A stretch of DNA of 43,245 nucleotides, from positions 1 to 43,245 of the forward strand of contig DYIL01000029.1 in the NCBI GenBank assembly GCA_020723665.1. Reading direction: 5' to 3'. The DNA comes from Methyloversatilis universalis. Its GTDB lineage: Bacteria > Pseudomonadota > Gammaproteobacteria > Methylococcales > Methylococcaceae. Position numbers and translations under genes: made by a program. How positions within the stretch are numbered: the first letter of the stretch is position 1; every line of letters starts with the position of its first letter. The notes under the pieces were generated by a model that did not search any database, was not told where the DNA came from, and was given only the letters and a program-made list of their open reading frames with translations. Below are positions 18,084-26,372 of this stretch, piece after piece.

Positions 18084-18926
18084 ATGAAGCAGTACGCCGT
18101 TCAGGGTGCCGGGCTCGGTCTCAGGCGGGCCTTCATCGGCCCGCTCACCGAGCAAGTCCCGGATTCGGTCGATTTTTACGAAATCGCACCGGAAAACTGG
18201 ATAAGAATCGGCGGGAAGCTCGGAAAACAGCTACGTAGCTTGACCGAGCGATTTCCGTTCGTCTGTCACGGCCTGTCTCTGTCGCTGGGCGGTCCCGCGC
18301 CGCTTGACGAAACGTTTCTGGTCGAACTCAAGGATTTCCTCGATCGACATCGCATTCGCTTATACAGCGAACACTTGAGTTACTGTGGGGATGACGGCCA
18401 TCTCTACGACCTCATGCCCATTCCGTTTACCGCGGATGCAGTCAAATACGTTGCTCAGCGTATCGTCAGGACGCAGGAAATTCTCGAACGCCGGATCGCA
18501 ATTGAAAACATTTCGTATTACGCCGCGCCCGGCCAGGAACTCGAGGAGATCGATTTTCTCAATGCGGTGCTGGAGGAAGCCGATTGCGACCTGCTGCTCG
18601 ACGTCAACAACATTTACGTCAACAGCGTCAATCACGGCTACGACGCCGAAACTTTCCTGAATGCAATTCCCGCGCATAGGATCGCGTACGGCCATGTGGC
18701 CGGCCATTATGTCGAATCGGCCGATTTTCTCGTCGACACGCATGGTGCGACCGTTGTCGACCCGGTTTGGCGCTTGCTACGGTTGGCTTACGAGAAGTTC
18801 GGCGTCTTTCCGACCCTTCTGGAAAGAGATTTCAATATTCCGCCGTTATTCGAGCTTCTAACCGAAGTTCAACGGATTCGGGCGCTTCAGACGGGGCTAT
18901 CGCAGCCGCTTCGACGTTATGGCTGA
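18084..18926 (+). CDS. bufB: MNIO family (DUF692) RiPP-modifying enzyme
   Basis: 280 residues. TIM-barrel multinuclear non-heme iron oxidase family. Conserved blocks seen: [83 protein letters not shown] and [10 protein letters not shown]; the His, Asp and Glu residues in them supply the metal ligands. It oxidises cysteines of the adjacent precursor. ATG at 18084 is used because it precedes the conserved GLGLRR block by the usual distance; there is no clear ribosome site, so translation may be coupled to bufA, 23 bp upstream. Its end overlaps the next gene by 8 bp. Confidence 0.93.
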   Translation: MKQYAVQGAGLGLRRAFIGPLTEQVPDSVDFYEIAPENWIRIGGKLGKQLRSLTERFPFVCHGLSLSLGGPAPLDETFLVELKDFLDRHRIRLYSEHLSYCGDDGHLYDLMPIPFTADAVKYVAQRIVRTQEILERRIAIENISYYAAPGQELEEIDFLNAVLEEADCDLLLDVNNIYVNSVNHGYDAETFLNAIPAHRIAYGHVAGHYVESADFLVDTHGATVVDPVWRLLRLAYEKFGVFPTLLERDFNIPPLFELLTEVQRIRALQTGLSQPLRRYG

Positions 18927-19680
18927 AAAGACCGCGTCGTTCCAAAGGATACAGTATGCGTTTGCCGCATACATCCGCGATCCATATCGCAACCCACCTC
19001 CGCGCGGACCCGCGTTGGCACGAATGAGGGTCTATCGCGAACTGTTCTTCAACAATATCGAAAACTTTTTGGCTAACGGTTTTCCGGTAATCAAGAGTAT
19101 CTTGAGCAAGACCGACTGGCTTGCCCTGGTTCAGGATTTCTACGCCAAGCATCGAAGTAAGACGCCGTACTTCGCGGAAATAGCCGAGGAATTTCTCGAT
19201 TATTTGCGGAACGAGCGCGACCCTTGTTCCAGCGATCCTCCGTATTTGCTGGAGCTCGCACACTACGAGTGGACCGAATTGGCTTTGGTCATCGCTGAGG
19301 GCGAGGCGCCGCAAGAGAGCGCGGCTTTGATAAACGCCCCTCTTGAGCAAACGATCTACGTCTCGGAGCTCGCCTGGCCTTTGGCTTATCGGTTTCCGGT
19401 ACACAAAATCGGTCCGGGACACGAGCCTACCGATCCGCCGGAACAACCCACTTGTTTGGTTGTATATCGCGACCGCGAAGATACCGTGAAGTTCTTGGAA
19501 ATCAATCCGGCGACTTACCGGCTTCTGCAGATTCTGGAAGAGGAGGGGGCGATGTCCGCAACGGATTGTATGTTGAAAGTGGCAAAGGAACTCGGGTATT
19601 CGGACCTCGAGGGGCTGGCGAGCCATGGTGCCGAAATCCTGCGGGCGCTAGGAAAGCGCGGAGTCGTTGGCGCGAATTAA
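18919..19680 (+). CDS. bufC: DUF2063 family partner protein of the MNIO enzyme
   Basis: 253 residues. The N-terminal domain has [13 protein letters not shown] and [28 protein letters not shown], typical of DUF2063 (putative DNA-binding-like fold), and the C-terminal half holds [15 protein letters not shown] and [22 protein letters not shown]. In characterised systems (HvfC, BufC, TglI-like) this protein binds the precursor leader and forms a complex with the MNIO enzyme. It overlaps bufB, so stoichiometric translation is likely. No DoxX-type fourth gene follows; the operon ends at a decayed insertion sequence. Confidence 0.9.
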   Translation: MAEKTASFQRIQYAFAAYIRDPYRNPPPRGPALARMRVYRELFFNNIENFLANGFPVIKSILSKTDWLALVQDFYAKHRSKTPYFAEIAEEFLDYLRNERDPCSSDPPYLLELAHYEWTELALVIAEGEAPQESAALINAPLEQTIYVSELAWPLAYRFPVHKIGPGHEPTDPPEQPTCLVVYRDREDTVKFLEINPATYRLLQILEEEGAMSATDCMLKVAKELGYSDLEGLASHGAEILRALGKRGVVGAN

Positions 19681-19738
19681 TCCGCCGGTTCTCTCGGGCT
19701 GATCGCCGAGATGCTGGCAACAAATAGAACCGTCCGGT

Positions 19739-20302
19739 GTTGTAGCAAATGAATTGTCCGCTTTGGATTCACGGGGTGGGCATGCTGCGAAGGGCATAGC
19801 CCGAAGCGGCGTGTCCGCCTCATGGTCGCTGCGGCGCACAGTCACGAGCAGTCTTGAGCCTCTCCATGTCGATGGCACCATCGGGTTTGTAACGGGCAAG
19901 CCCAAAGGTTTTTTCAAAAAATGGCGACGCAATCGCTGCACACGGTTCTTGACCTAGGTGTGGCTGCGCTCCGCCTTCGTGCCGGTGTCAGGCGTAAAAG
20001 TGCTTGGCGCTCCACCCTTCATGCCAACGCCGATACTGCTCGACCGGCCGCATCACCTCATCCACCGGGCCCGCCGGTGCGAAACCTGCAACAGGCGTTC
20101 GTCGATCAAGCCCTGCACGCCATCCTCCTCATAGCGGTCGATATACCGCCGAAACGCCCGTTCCCACACTCCCAAGCGTCCCGCCCGCCGGCCGGTATAG
20201 GCCTCTTCAAAACGCATCGTCCGCATCTCCCGTTGCAACTCCGTCCGACTCATCCGCGCCCCCTCGGCTAACTATAAAACCGGACAGACAATGTGCTACA
20301 AC
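19739..20302 (-). mobile_element. decayed ISNCY-like insertion sequence
   Basis: Bounded by imperfect inverted repeats (17 of 22 matching): GTTGTAGCAAATGAATTGTCCG at 19739-19760 and the reverse complement of 20281-20302. The interior holds only scraps of a transposase on the minus strand, so it cannot move on its own. Confidence 0.65.
19880..20253 (-). pseudogene. ISNCY-like transposase remnant, N-terminal part
   Basis: ATG at 20253 opens MSRTELQREMRTMRFEEAY, then GVWERAFRRYIDRYEEDG and a helix-turn-helix tail GLIDERLLQVSHRRA. A frameshift near 20065 is needed to continue into PVDEVMRPVEQYRRWHEGWSAKHFYA, which ends in a stop; traces resembling the next conserved part (VKN, then FFEK) follow in other frames. 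The DDE catalytic region is missing, so the gene is dead. Confidence 0.7.
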
Positions 20303-20345
20303 CACAAACAGTTTATTTGCTCTCTACAATGAATATCGGTTATTC

Positions 20346-20376
20346 TTGACAAAAATTCTCGGAAAAGTCATATAAC
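20346..20376 (+). promoter_or_regulatory. sigma-70-like promoter for erpA
   Basis: A perfect TTGACA at 20346-20351 followed at 17-19 bp by CATATAAC (20369-20376), 39 bp before the erpA ATG. Confidence 0.6.
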
Positions 20377-20414
20377 GGCATTCGATTTGAATAAGTACCG
20401 AGGTTACGGTTTGT

Positions 20415-20750
20415 ATGAGCGAAGAGCCCATCAAGTTTACTGACAGCGCGGCCGCGAAGGTGAGAGAACTTATTGCCGATGAAGGCAATGCCGATCTGAA
20501 GTTGCGGGTCTACATTACCGGTGGCGGCTGTTCGGGTTTCCAGTACGGATTCACTTTCGACGAAACGATCAACGAAGACGATACGCAAGTCGTGAAAGAT
20601 GGCGTCACCGTGTTGATCGATTCGATGAGCATCCAGTATCTGACCGGTGCCGAAATCGACTATACCGAGGACCTATCCGGATCGCAATTCGTTATCCGCA
20701 ATCCCAATGCGACGACGACGTGCGGTTGCGGATCATCTTTCTCGATCTAA
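20415..20750 (+). CDS. erpA: iron-sulfur cluster insertion protein ErpA
   Basis: 111 residues. A-type carrier that delivers Fe-S clusters to apoproteins. The three conserved cysteines are Cys39 ([12 protein letters not shown]), Cys103 and Cys105 (TTCGCGSSF). The acidic loop [17 protein letters not shown] and the short N-terminus match ErpA better than IscA or SufA, and the gene stands alone rather than in an isc/suf operon. It is convergent with the oxidase cluster. Confidence 0.94.
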   Translation: MSEEPIKFTDSAAAKVRELIADEGNADLKLRVYITGGGCSGFQYGFTFDETINEDDTQVVKDGVTVLIDSMSIQYLTGAEIDYTEDLSGSQFVIRNPNATTTCGCGSSFSI

Positions 20751-20828
20751 ATCGAAAGGTTCGCGAAAGACGCGTCGATCCGACCCGATCGACGCCCGCA
20801 GCCAAGGCAAAGGCCAATCTCGTCGCGC

Positions 20829-21185
20829 CTAACAGATCGGCACCAGCATGACCGGAAATGTCACCCACACGATTGCCAGCAGCGCGAGCCCTCCGAAGGA
20901 GACGGTCATCCAATTGATGAATATGTCAGTCGCCGCCCGTGGGTCGTCCCGATAAAGGCTCCTCCATGCGCGGACGACTATGATCGAGATCCCCGCAACG
21001 GCCGTTACCGTGGCAATGACGACCGTCCACGCCACGATTCCGATTCCAAGCCAGCTCGAATTCTGAAACCCACGGGCACAGACCAGGGCGGTCGCGATGT
21101 AGACGATCCCGAAGTGGGTCGCCGAGATCAAGACGCCCGAAAGCATTCGCAGCGTGCTTGTGACGAATTGGAGCGCGGCAGCCAT
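20829..21185 (-). CDS. small membrane protein at end of cytochrome oxidase cluster
   Basis: 118 residues with three hydrophobic segments (about 14-36, 44-70 and 93-116). Starts 5 bp past the stop of the fused oxidase subunit, so it is the last gene of that operon. I do not recognise a specific family; small integral membrane proteins in this position often act as accessory or assembly subunits of haem-copper oxidases, and this is inference from position only. The ATG at 21185 was preferred to an upstream start that would overlap the oxidase gene. Confidence 0.65.
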   Translation of the reverse strand: MAAALQFVTSTLRMLSGVLISATHFGIVYIATALVCARGFQNSSWLGIGIVAWTVVIATVTAVAGISIIVVRAWRSLYRDDPRAATDIFINWMTVSFGGLALLAIVWVTFPVMLVPIC

Positions 21186-21190
21186 GTCGC

Positions 21191-23713
21191 TCACCCCAGG
21201 AAGCGCGGAGACAGATGGACAACGGCCAGCGCAACCAGGCCCTGAACCACGGTGTAGTGCCAGAACACCATCGTGTTGTCGAAAGTGGCCCGGCGCTCCC
21301 GGTTGATGAGTCCGCACACCGAGCGGGCGAAGGTATAAAGGCCCATGATGGCCGCTACGGTAACGAAAAAGCCCTGAATCGCGACGATGGTATAAACGAT
21401 CGCGGCATAGCCGGAATCGGTCGGTCTAAGGCCACTCTGCCGGTGGCCCCACAGTTCGGCCAACAAAGCAGCGACGAGCAGCGGCACGGCTAAAGGCAGG
21501 GCGAGGCGTACCGTCCAGAATCGATTCGATTTCAATGTACGGCTGGCGTAGGCGATAGCGGCGCTGCTGAGTGCCCAAAGCCCGCCCGCCGCGGCCGGAT
21601 AAGCCACTGCCGGCAGCGATTCCCCGCCCTTGGGCCAGAACCCCGGCGCCACCGTCCACAGGTAATAATACGAGAAGATCAGGCAGGCGAAGAGGGAGGC
21701 CGAGACTATCATCAGCACGACCATGGCCCAGCGGGAATGCGACATGGGGCCGGTCACGTAGACCGGCAGCTTGATGCCGCCGCCGATGTCCACGGGAGGA
21801 TGGCGGGGGCCGGGGTCGGTTTCCCATGCCCACCGGATAATCATGGCAACGGCGAACACGCCGAAGAACAGCGCGGGTACCACCAGCTTCACGGTCAGGA
21901 GCAGGAAGAACGCCGCCGTGCCGAAGGCCGCCAACACCGGGTACCAACTCCCAGCCGGCATCTGCAAGATGTACAGCGGGCGAGCGTCGATCGGGCTGGT
22001 GACGAGAGTTTCGCGCCCGCCGGTCGGCGCACCTGGAAGATAATAGCGGCCGGCCTCGACGTCCTCCGCCAGATTCGGCTGATCCCAAAGCGGCTCGCGG
22101 CTCTCGACGATGGGAATGCTGCGCATGGCGTAATCGCCGCCAGGCAGCCATTCGAGGGTGCCGGCGTCCCAGACGTTGCCAGCTTTTTGTTCGCGGAAAG
22201 GCCGGAAGTTGACGATGAGATCGATCAGGAACACCAGAACCCCCGCGCCGATGAGAAAAGCGCCGAGGGTCGAGATCAGGTTGAGGGTGTCCCAGCCGAC
22301 TTCCGCCGAATAGGTATAAACCCGCCGCGGCATACCCATTAGTCCGGTGACGTGCATCGGGAAGAACGCCGTGTTGAAGCCGATGAACATCAGTCCGCAC
22401 ACCCAGCGGCCCAGTTTCTCCGAGAGCGGCTTCGTGCTCGCATAAGGCGCCCAGTAGTAGAACACGCCGAACAGCGGGAACACCATGCCGCCGAACAGCA
22501 CGTAGTGCAGATGCGCTACCACGAAATAGGTGTCGTGCACCTGCCAGTCGAAGGGTACTACCGCCACCATCACGCCGGTCAGTCCGCCCAGCACGAAAAT
22601 GAATAGAAAACCCAGGGTAAACAGCGCCGGTATCGTGAGTTTCAAGCGTCCGGCCGCAATGGTGGCGATCCAGGCGAACACCTGTATGCCGCTTGGAACC
22701 GACACCGCCATGCTGGCCGCCGAGAAATAGCTCATGGAAATCTGCGGCAGCCCCACGGTGAACATATGGTGTACCCATAGGGCGAAGCTCAGGAAGCCCG
22801 TGCCCACCAGGGCCAGCACGACCAGGCGGTAGCCCACCAAGTGCCTGCGGACCATGGTGGGGATGATCATCGACACGATCCCCGCGGCGGGGAGAAAGAT
22901 GATGTAAACCTCAGGATGGCCGAAGAACCAAAAGAGATGCTGCCAGAGCAGAGGATCGCCGCCTTTCTCGGCCACGAAGAACGGCCACTCGAAGCTGCGC
23001 TCCAGCTCAAGGAGCGCGGTGCAGAGGATCACCGCCGGGAAGGCGACCATGATCATCCCGGCGAACACCAGCATGGCCCAGCAATAGATCGGCATCTTAT
23101 CGAGGCTCATGCCGGGCGCGCGGTTGAGCAACACCCCCACCACGATTTCGACGGCCGCGGCGATGGCCGTGATTTCGATGAAACCGATGCCGAGCAGCCA
23201 GAAATCGGAGTTGTCGCCAGGCGAGAATTGATAGCTGGTCAGAGGCGGATACATGAACCAGCCGCCCTTGGGCGCCAGGTCGAAGAATAGGCTGCAGAAG
23301 AACGCCAGCCCGCCCGCGAAATAAGCCCAAAAGGCATAGGCCGACAGCCTGGGGAAGGGCAAGTCCCGCGCCGCTTGCATGTTGGGCAGGATGAGTACGC
23401 CCAGCGCCTCCACCGCCGGCACGGCGAACAGGAACATCATGATGGTGCCGTGCATCGTGAAGATCTGGTTGTAGGTGTCCTGGCCCAGAAGATCGTTTTC
23501 CGGCACCGCGAGCTGGGTGCGCATCAGGAGCGCCAGCACGCCGGCCAGCAAGAAGAACAGAAAGGCCGTGCCGACATAGAAGATGCCGATGTACTCGTTA
23601 TTGACGACGGTGATGAAGTTCCAGCCCGAAGGCGGCCGCCAAATCTTTTGCAGCAAAGGAAGTTCCTCGTCCGGGCGGGGTACGGGGTTCGGAAATTCCT
23701 GATTCCGGTCCAT
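21191..23713 (-). CDS. ctaD: cytochrome c oxidase, fused subunits I+III
   Basis: 840 residues. The first ~560 residues are a subunit I: haem ligand region MHGTIMMFLFAVPAVEALG, FWFFGHPEVYI (CuB His, the channel Glu and cross-linked Tyr), the His pair in LWVHHMF, and VHDTYFVVAHLHYVLFGG. The HPEVY glutamate places it with A-type oxidases. After a linker a subunit III-like part (about 640-840) with MSHSRWAMVVLMIVSASLFACLI and FWHYTVVQGLVALAVVHL completes the fusion. ATG 23713 (MDRNQEFPNPV) has AGGAG six bases upstream. Works with the CuA subunit II encoded 0.7 kb upstream to reduce O2 and pump protons in the inner membrane. Confidence 0.93.
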   Translation of the reverse strand: MDRNQEFPNPVPRPDEELPLLQKIWRPPSGWNFITVVNNEYIGIFYVGTAFLFFLLAGVLALLMRTQLAVPENDLLGQDTYNQIFTMHGTIMMFLFAVPAVEALGVLILPNMQAARDLPFPRLSAYAFWAYFAGGLAFFCSLFFDLAPKGGWFMYPPLTSYQFSPGDNSDFWLLGIGFIEITAIAAAVEIVVGVLLNRAPGMSLDKMPIYCWAMLVFAGMIMVAFPAVILCTALLELERSFEWPFFVAEKGGDPLLWQHLFWFFGHPEVYIIFLPAAGIVSMIIPTMVRRHLVGYRLVVLALVGTGFLSFALWVHHMFTVGLPQISMSYFSAASMAVSVPSGIQVFAWIATIAAGRLKLTIPALFTLGFLFIFVLGGLTGVMVAVVPFDWQVHDTYFVVAHLHYVLFGGMVFPLFGVFYYWAPYASTKPLSEKLGRWVCGLMFIGFNTAFFPMHVTGLMGMPRRVYTYSAEVGWDTLNLISTLGAFLIGAGVLVFLIDLIVNFRPFREQKAGNVWDAGTLEWLPGGDYAMRSIPIVESREPLWDQPNLAEDVEAGRYYLPGAPTGGRETLVTSPIDARPLYILQMPAGSWYPVLAAFGTAAFFLLLTVKLVVPALFFGVFAVAMIIRWAWETDPGPRHPPVDIGGGIKLPVYVTGPMSHSRWAMVVLMIVSASLFACLIFSYYYLWTVAPGFWPKGGESLPAVAYPAAAGGLWALSSAAIAYASRTLKSNRFWTVRLALPLAVPLLVAALLAELWGHRQSGLRPTDSGYAAIVYTIVAIQGFFVTVAAIMGLYTFARSVCGLINRERRATFDNTMVFWHYTVVQGLVALAVVHLSPRFLG

Positions 23714-23723
23714 CCATGTCTCC

Positions 23724-24383
23724 TCAGCGCAAAAGCAGATAGCCAGCAACCAGGAAGGCGATGCCGGCGAGTACCGTTCGAGACATAATGCGGCAAAGTG
23801 GGGTATGCGTGGTCTGCCGGCTTTCTCCTTCTAACGGACCGTGATCGTCCTCCGGTTGGATCGACTCGTCCGGATGCCAGGCAAAGCGCCCTTGGGATCT
23901 ATGCGTCATCCACACCGAGCAGAAATGCACGACCAGAACGCTCCAGCACCACCCGCCAACGCCGAACCGGGCTGCATCGCTTACCGCTATGCCGGTGCCA
24001 AGCAAAGCGAGCAGCAGGATCGACATGCTGCCTCGTAGCATGACCACGGGATTAGGAACGACCGAGGTCAGAGCATACCGTCCGATAGCGGCGTCGGCTG
24101 CCGTGAGAACGGCGAGTCCGAAAGCAGTCCCGCCCAGCGAATTGTTTACCGCCAAAGGCAGATTGCCTTCGGCAGAGGCGACCACGGTAACCGCCGCGTC
24201 CGGCAGCGAAGTGATGATCCCGAGTATGATCAAGCCGGCCAAGGCATGGCGAGGTCCGGCGCGCTCCGCGATGGCATCGGCGTAATGGGTGATCCCGGTG
24301 CCGGAAAACCAGACGACGATCGGTGAACCGACAAACACCGCGATGCCGACCGAGAGCGGTGCGGCTACGAAGTCCGCCAGCAT
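23724..24383 (-). CDS. half-size CaCA (Na+/Ca2+ exchanger-like) membrane protein
   Basis: 219 residues. Residues 1-125 have about four transmembrane helices, with the alpha-repeat-like stretch GIITSLPDAAVTVVASAEGN and VNNSLGGTAFGLAVLTAADA resembling YrbG/CaCA exchangers. A normal CaCA exchanger has two such repeats in about 320 residues; here only one is seen, followed by a His/Asp/Glu-rich polar segment (WHPDESIQPEDDHGPLEG) and a final helix. ATG 24383 has GAGGGG nine bases upstream. It lies between coxB and the fused oxidase gene, with 22 and 10 bp gaps, so it is part of the oxidase operon. It might act as a dimer; a role in ion coupling or metal supply to the oxidase is speculation. Confidence 0.65.
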   Translation of the reverse strand: MLADFVAAPLSVGIAVFVGSPIVVWFSGTGITHYADAIAERAGPRHALAGLIILGIITSLPDAAVTVVASAEGNLPLAVNNSLGGTAFGLAVLTAADAAIGRYALTSVVPNPVVMLRGSMSILLLALLGTGIAVSDAARFGVGGWCWSVLVVHFCSVWMTHRSQGRFAWHPDESIQPEDDHGPLEGESRQTTHTPLCRIMSRTVLAGIAFLVAGYLLLR

Positions 24384-24405
24384 CGGCTTAACCCCTCGGC
24401 AGCGT

Positions 24406-25137
24406 TCATCTCGGATTTTCCAGAGGCGTTTCCCGCGGACGCGCAGGCCGACGCTGGGCAGCTAGCCAAATCTCGAAATCCTCCGGAGTTTCGACCACCA
24501 CCAGAAAGGCCATGTTGGCGTGCTGGGCGCCGCAATACTCGGCGCACTGCCCGCGCCATACGCCGGGCTGGTCGGGACGGATGGGCAGCGTGGTGATGCG
24601 GCCGGGAATCATGTCGACTTTTCCGGCCAGGTTGGGCAACCAAAAACTGTGAATGACGTCGGCGGTACGCAATTTGAACTCCACCAGCCGACCGGCCGGA
24701 AGATGGATCTCGTTGGCGGTGGCGACATCGACATGGCCCGCCTCGGTCAGGTAATTCACCCGCCACCAAAACTTCTCCCCGACAACCTCGATCCGCAGGG
24801 CTGGCGTTTCCGACGGGGTGACGATATCCCCGGCCACTCTCAGCGTGTAGATCAACAGCGCCGACAGTACAGCCACGGGAAACGCGAAGCCGCCGATCAG
24901 GATCGCTCGGCGGTGACCCAGCAAGCGTCCGGCGCGTTTCGATCCGGACGTTGAGTAAACGGTCAGCGCCATGACCAGCACGAAGATGACCGTGGCTCCC
25001 CAGAACACCAGCCAGGCAATGGCGGTGATGTCGGATGCAGTCGGCGAATGAGGATGGAGAGCGGACTGAAGCCCTGCATGTGCGGCCGCCGGCAGCAGCG
25101 TTGCCAGAAGCGGAGCCGAAAGGCGATGGGCAATCAT
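24406..25137 (-). CDS. ctaC: cytochrome c oxidase subunit II (CuA)
   Basis: 243 residues. A signal-like N-terminus (MIAHRLSAPLLATLLPAAAHA) and two transmembrane helices (about 38-62 and 75-98) precede a cupredoxin domain with CuA ligands: His in DVIHSFWLPNLAGK, then the pair of Cys, His and Met in CAEYCGAQHANM. No C-terminal cytochrome c domain is fused, unlike caa3 enzymes. ATG 25137 is preferred because it gives a proper signal peptide; a TTG at 25179 would add 14 residues. No strong ribosome site is visible at either. Confidence 0.92.
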   Translation of the reverse strand: MIAHRLSAPLLATLLPAAAHAGLQSALHPHSPTASDITAIAWLVFWGATVIFVLVMALTVYSTSGSKRAGRLLGHRRAILIGGFAFPVAVLSALLIYTLRVAGDIVTPSETPALRIEVVGEKFWWRVNYLTEAGHVDVATANEIHLPAGRLVEFKLRTADVIHSFWLPNLAGKVDMIPGRITTLPIRPDQPGVWRGQCAEYCGAQHANMAFLVVVETPEDFEIWLAAQRRPARPRETPLENPR

Positions 25138-25327
25138 GGCGAGGGGACGTGCGGACCATCCGGACCAAGGTATCGGCAACCGGCACTAAGCTCGAGCCGG
25201 AGAGTCGAATAGTCGATAGCGTCGGAAAGCGTTCCATTCCGGAAGATCATCGGTCATTTCCTCGGCCGATCGTCGCGAGAACGGCTGAGCCGGTCCCGCG
25301 AATTTTGGAGCGTATTTACAAAAGACC

Positions 25328-25861
25328 ATGTCACCGTTCCGAAAGTTTCTGATCCACGCGGTCATAACCCTCGTCATCGTGGGGGGACTCGGAATCCTGG
25401 GCGCGGCCGTCGTTGTAGTTACCGGCGTGTACAACGTCGCCGCCATCTACCAACATACCTGGCCCGTTTACGAAATCCTGGATTTCGCATTGGACCGCTC
25501 GGTTTCGGCCCGCCTCGGCGGCATCGCGGCGCCGGCGCTGGACGATCCTTCGCTGGCGGAACGCGGCTTCCGCATCTATCGGGACAAGTGCGTGCAGTGT
25601 CACGGCGCGCCGGGCGTGCCTCCCGACGACGCCGGCAAAGGCATGCTGCCCTTGCCCAACAACCTGGCACAAACGGCGCGCGAAAAATCAGCCGAATACA
25701 TCTATTGGGTGGTAGCGAACGGAATCCGCATGACCGGCATGCCCGCCTGGCAATTTCGTCTCGACGAAGACGATTTATGGGCGGTGGTGGCTTTCGTGGA
25801 ACGGTTGCCGGCGCTTTCTCCAAAGGGGTACGCGGAATGGGACCAAAAGATTGGGAGGTGA
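25328..25861 (+). CDS. membrane-anchored class I cytochrome c
   Basis: 177 residues. One N-terminal transmembrane anchor (about 8-33), then a cytochrome c domain with haem motif CVQCH (near residue 95) and the distal Met in GMPAW. Contains the PNNLAQTAREKSAEYIYWVVANGI segment typical of cytochromes that donate electrons to terminal oxidases or accept them from dehydrogenases. It is divergent from the oxidase operon across a 190-bp region, making it a candidate electron donor to the CuA subunit, which has no haem of its own. Confidence 0.88.
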   Translation: MSPFRKFLIHAVITLVIVGGLGILGAAVVVVTGVYNVAAIYQHTWPVYEILDFALDRSVSARLGGIAAPALDDPSLAERGFRIYRDKCVQCHGAPGVPPDDAGKGMLPLPNNLAQTAREKSAEYIYWVVANGIRMTGMPAWQFRLDEDDLWAVVAFVERLPALSPKGYAEWDQKIGR

Positions 25862-26232
25862 AAAGGAGAATCAAAGGAGTGGGCGGCCTCTTCGCGGCGC
25901 TGGTTTTGCTGAACGCTTGCGGCCGATCCGATGTTCCTGCGAGGCTTCCCGGCGGTGACTCGGAACGTGGCCGGATCGCCTTTCAGCAATATGCCTGCGC
26001 GACCTGCCACATCATCCCCGGCATCGTCGGCGCTAAAGGTCTGGCCGGGCCGCCTCTGACTGCTTGGGCCAATCGCCTCTACATCGCTGGCGTTCTACCT
26101 AACACACCGGATGATCTGGTCCTGTGGCTCGCGGATCCGCCGCGTATCTCGCCCGGCACCGCCATGCCTGATTTGGGCGTGACCGAGCGCGATGCCTGGG
26201 ACATGGCGTCGTATCTCTTCAGCCTGAAATGA
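25837..26232 (+). CDS. lipoprotein cytochrome c
   Basis: 131 residues. Lipobox-bearing signal peptide (FAALVLLNAC), then a small cytochrome c domain with haem motif CATCH and axial Met in GTAMPDLG. Overlaps the preceding cytochrome gene by 25 bp. ATG 25837 has AAGGGG nine bases upstream; a GTG at 25858 forming GTGA with the previous stop is the other candidate and would give a shorter n-region. Two cytochromes in tandem next to the oxidase suggest a short electron chain in the periplasm. Confidence 0.82.
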   Translation: MGPKDWEVKRRIKGVGGLFAALVLLNACGRSDVPARLPGGDSERGRIAFQQYACATCHIIPGIVGAKGLAGPPLTAWANRLYIAGVLPNTPDDLVLWLADPPRISPGTAMPDLGVTERDAWDMASYLFSLK

Positions 26233-26372
26233 TGCCGCGGCCGGTTCTCTCCGGCCCGAGAAACGGGGACATACGGACCGGCTGGAAACCGGAAATCGCA
26301 CCAGAACTTTCCTGATGCCGAACGACCTAAACAGTGACGTCCCGACTCGAGCAGTACACGCGGGAGGAACTT

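Noticed and set aside
21426..22778. Open frame of 450 codons inside the fused oxidase gene on the same strand
   Set aside because: Arg/His/Gly-rich composition typical of a shifted frame; the oxidase frame carries all metal-ligand motifs.
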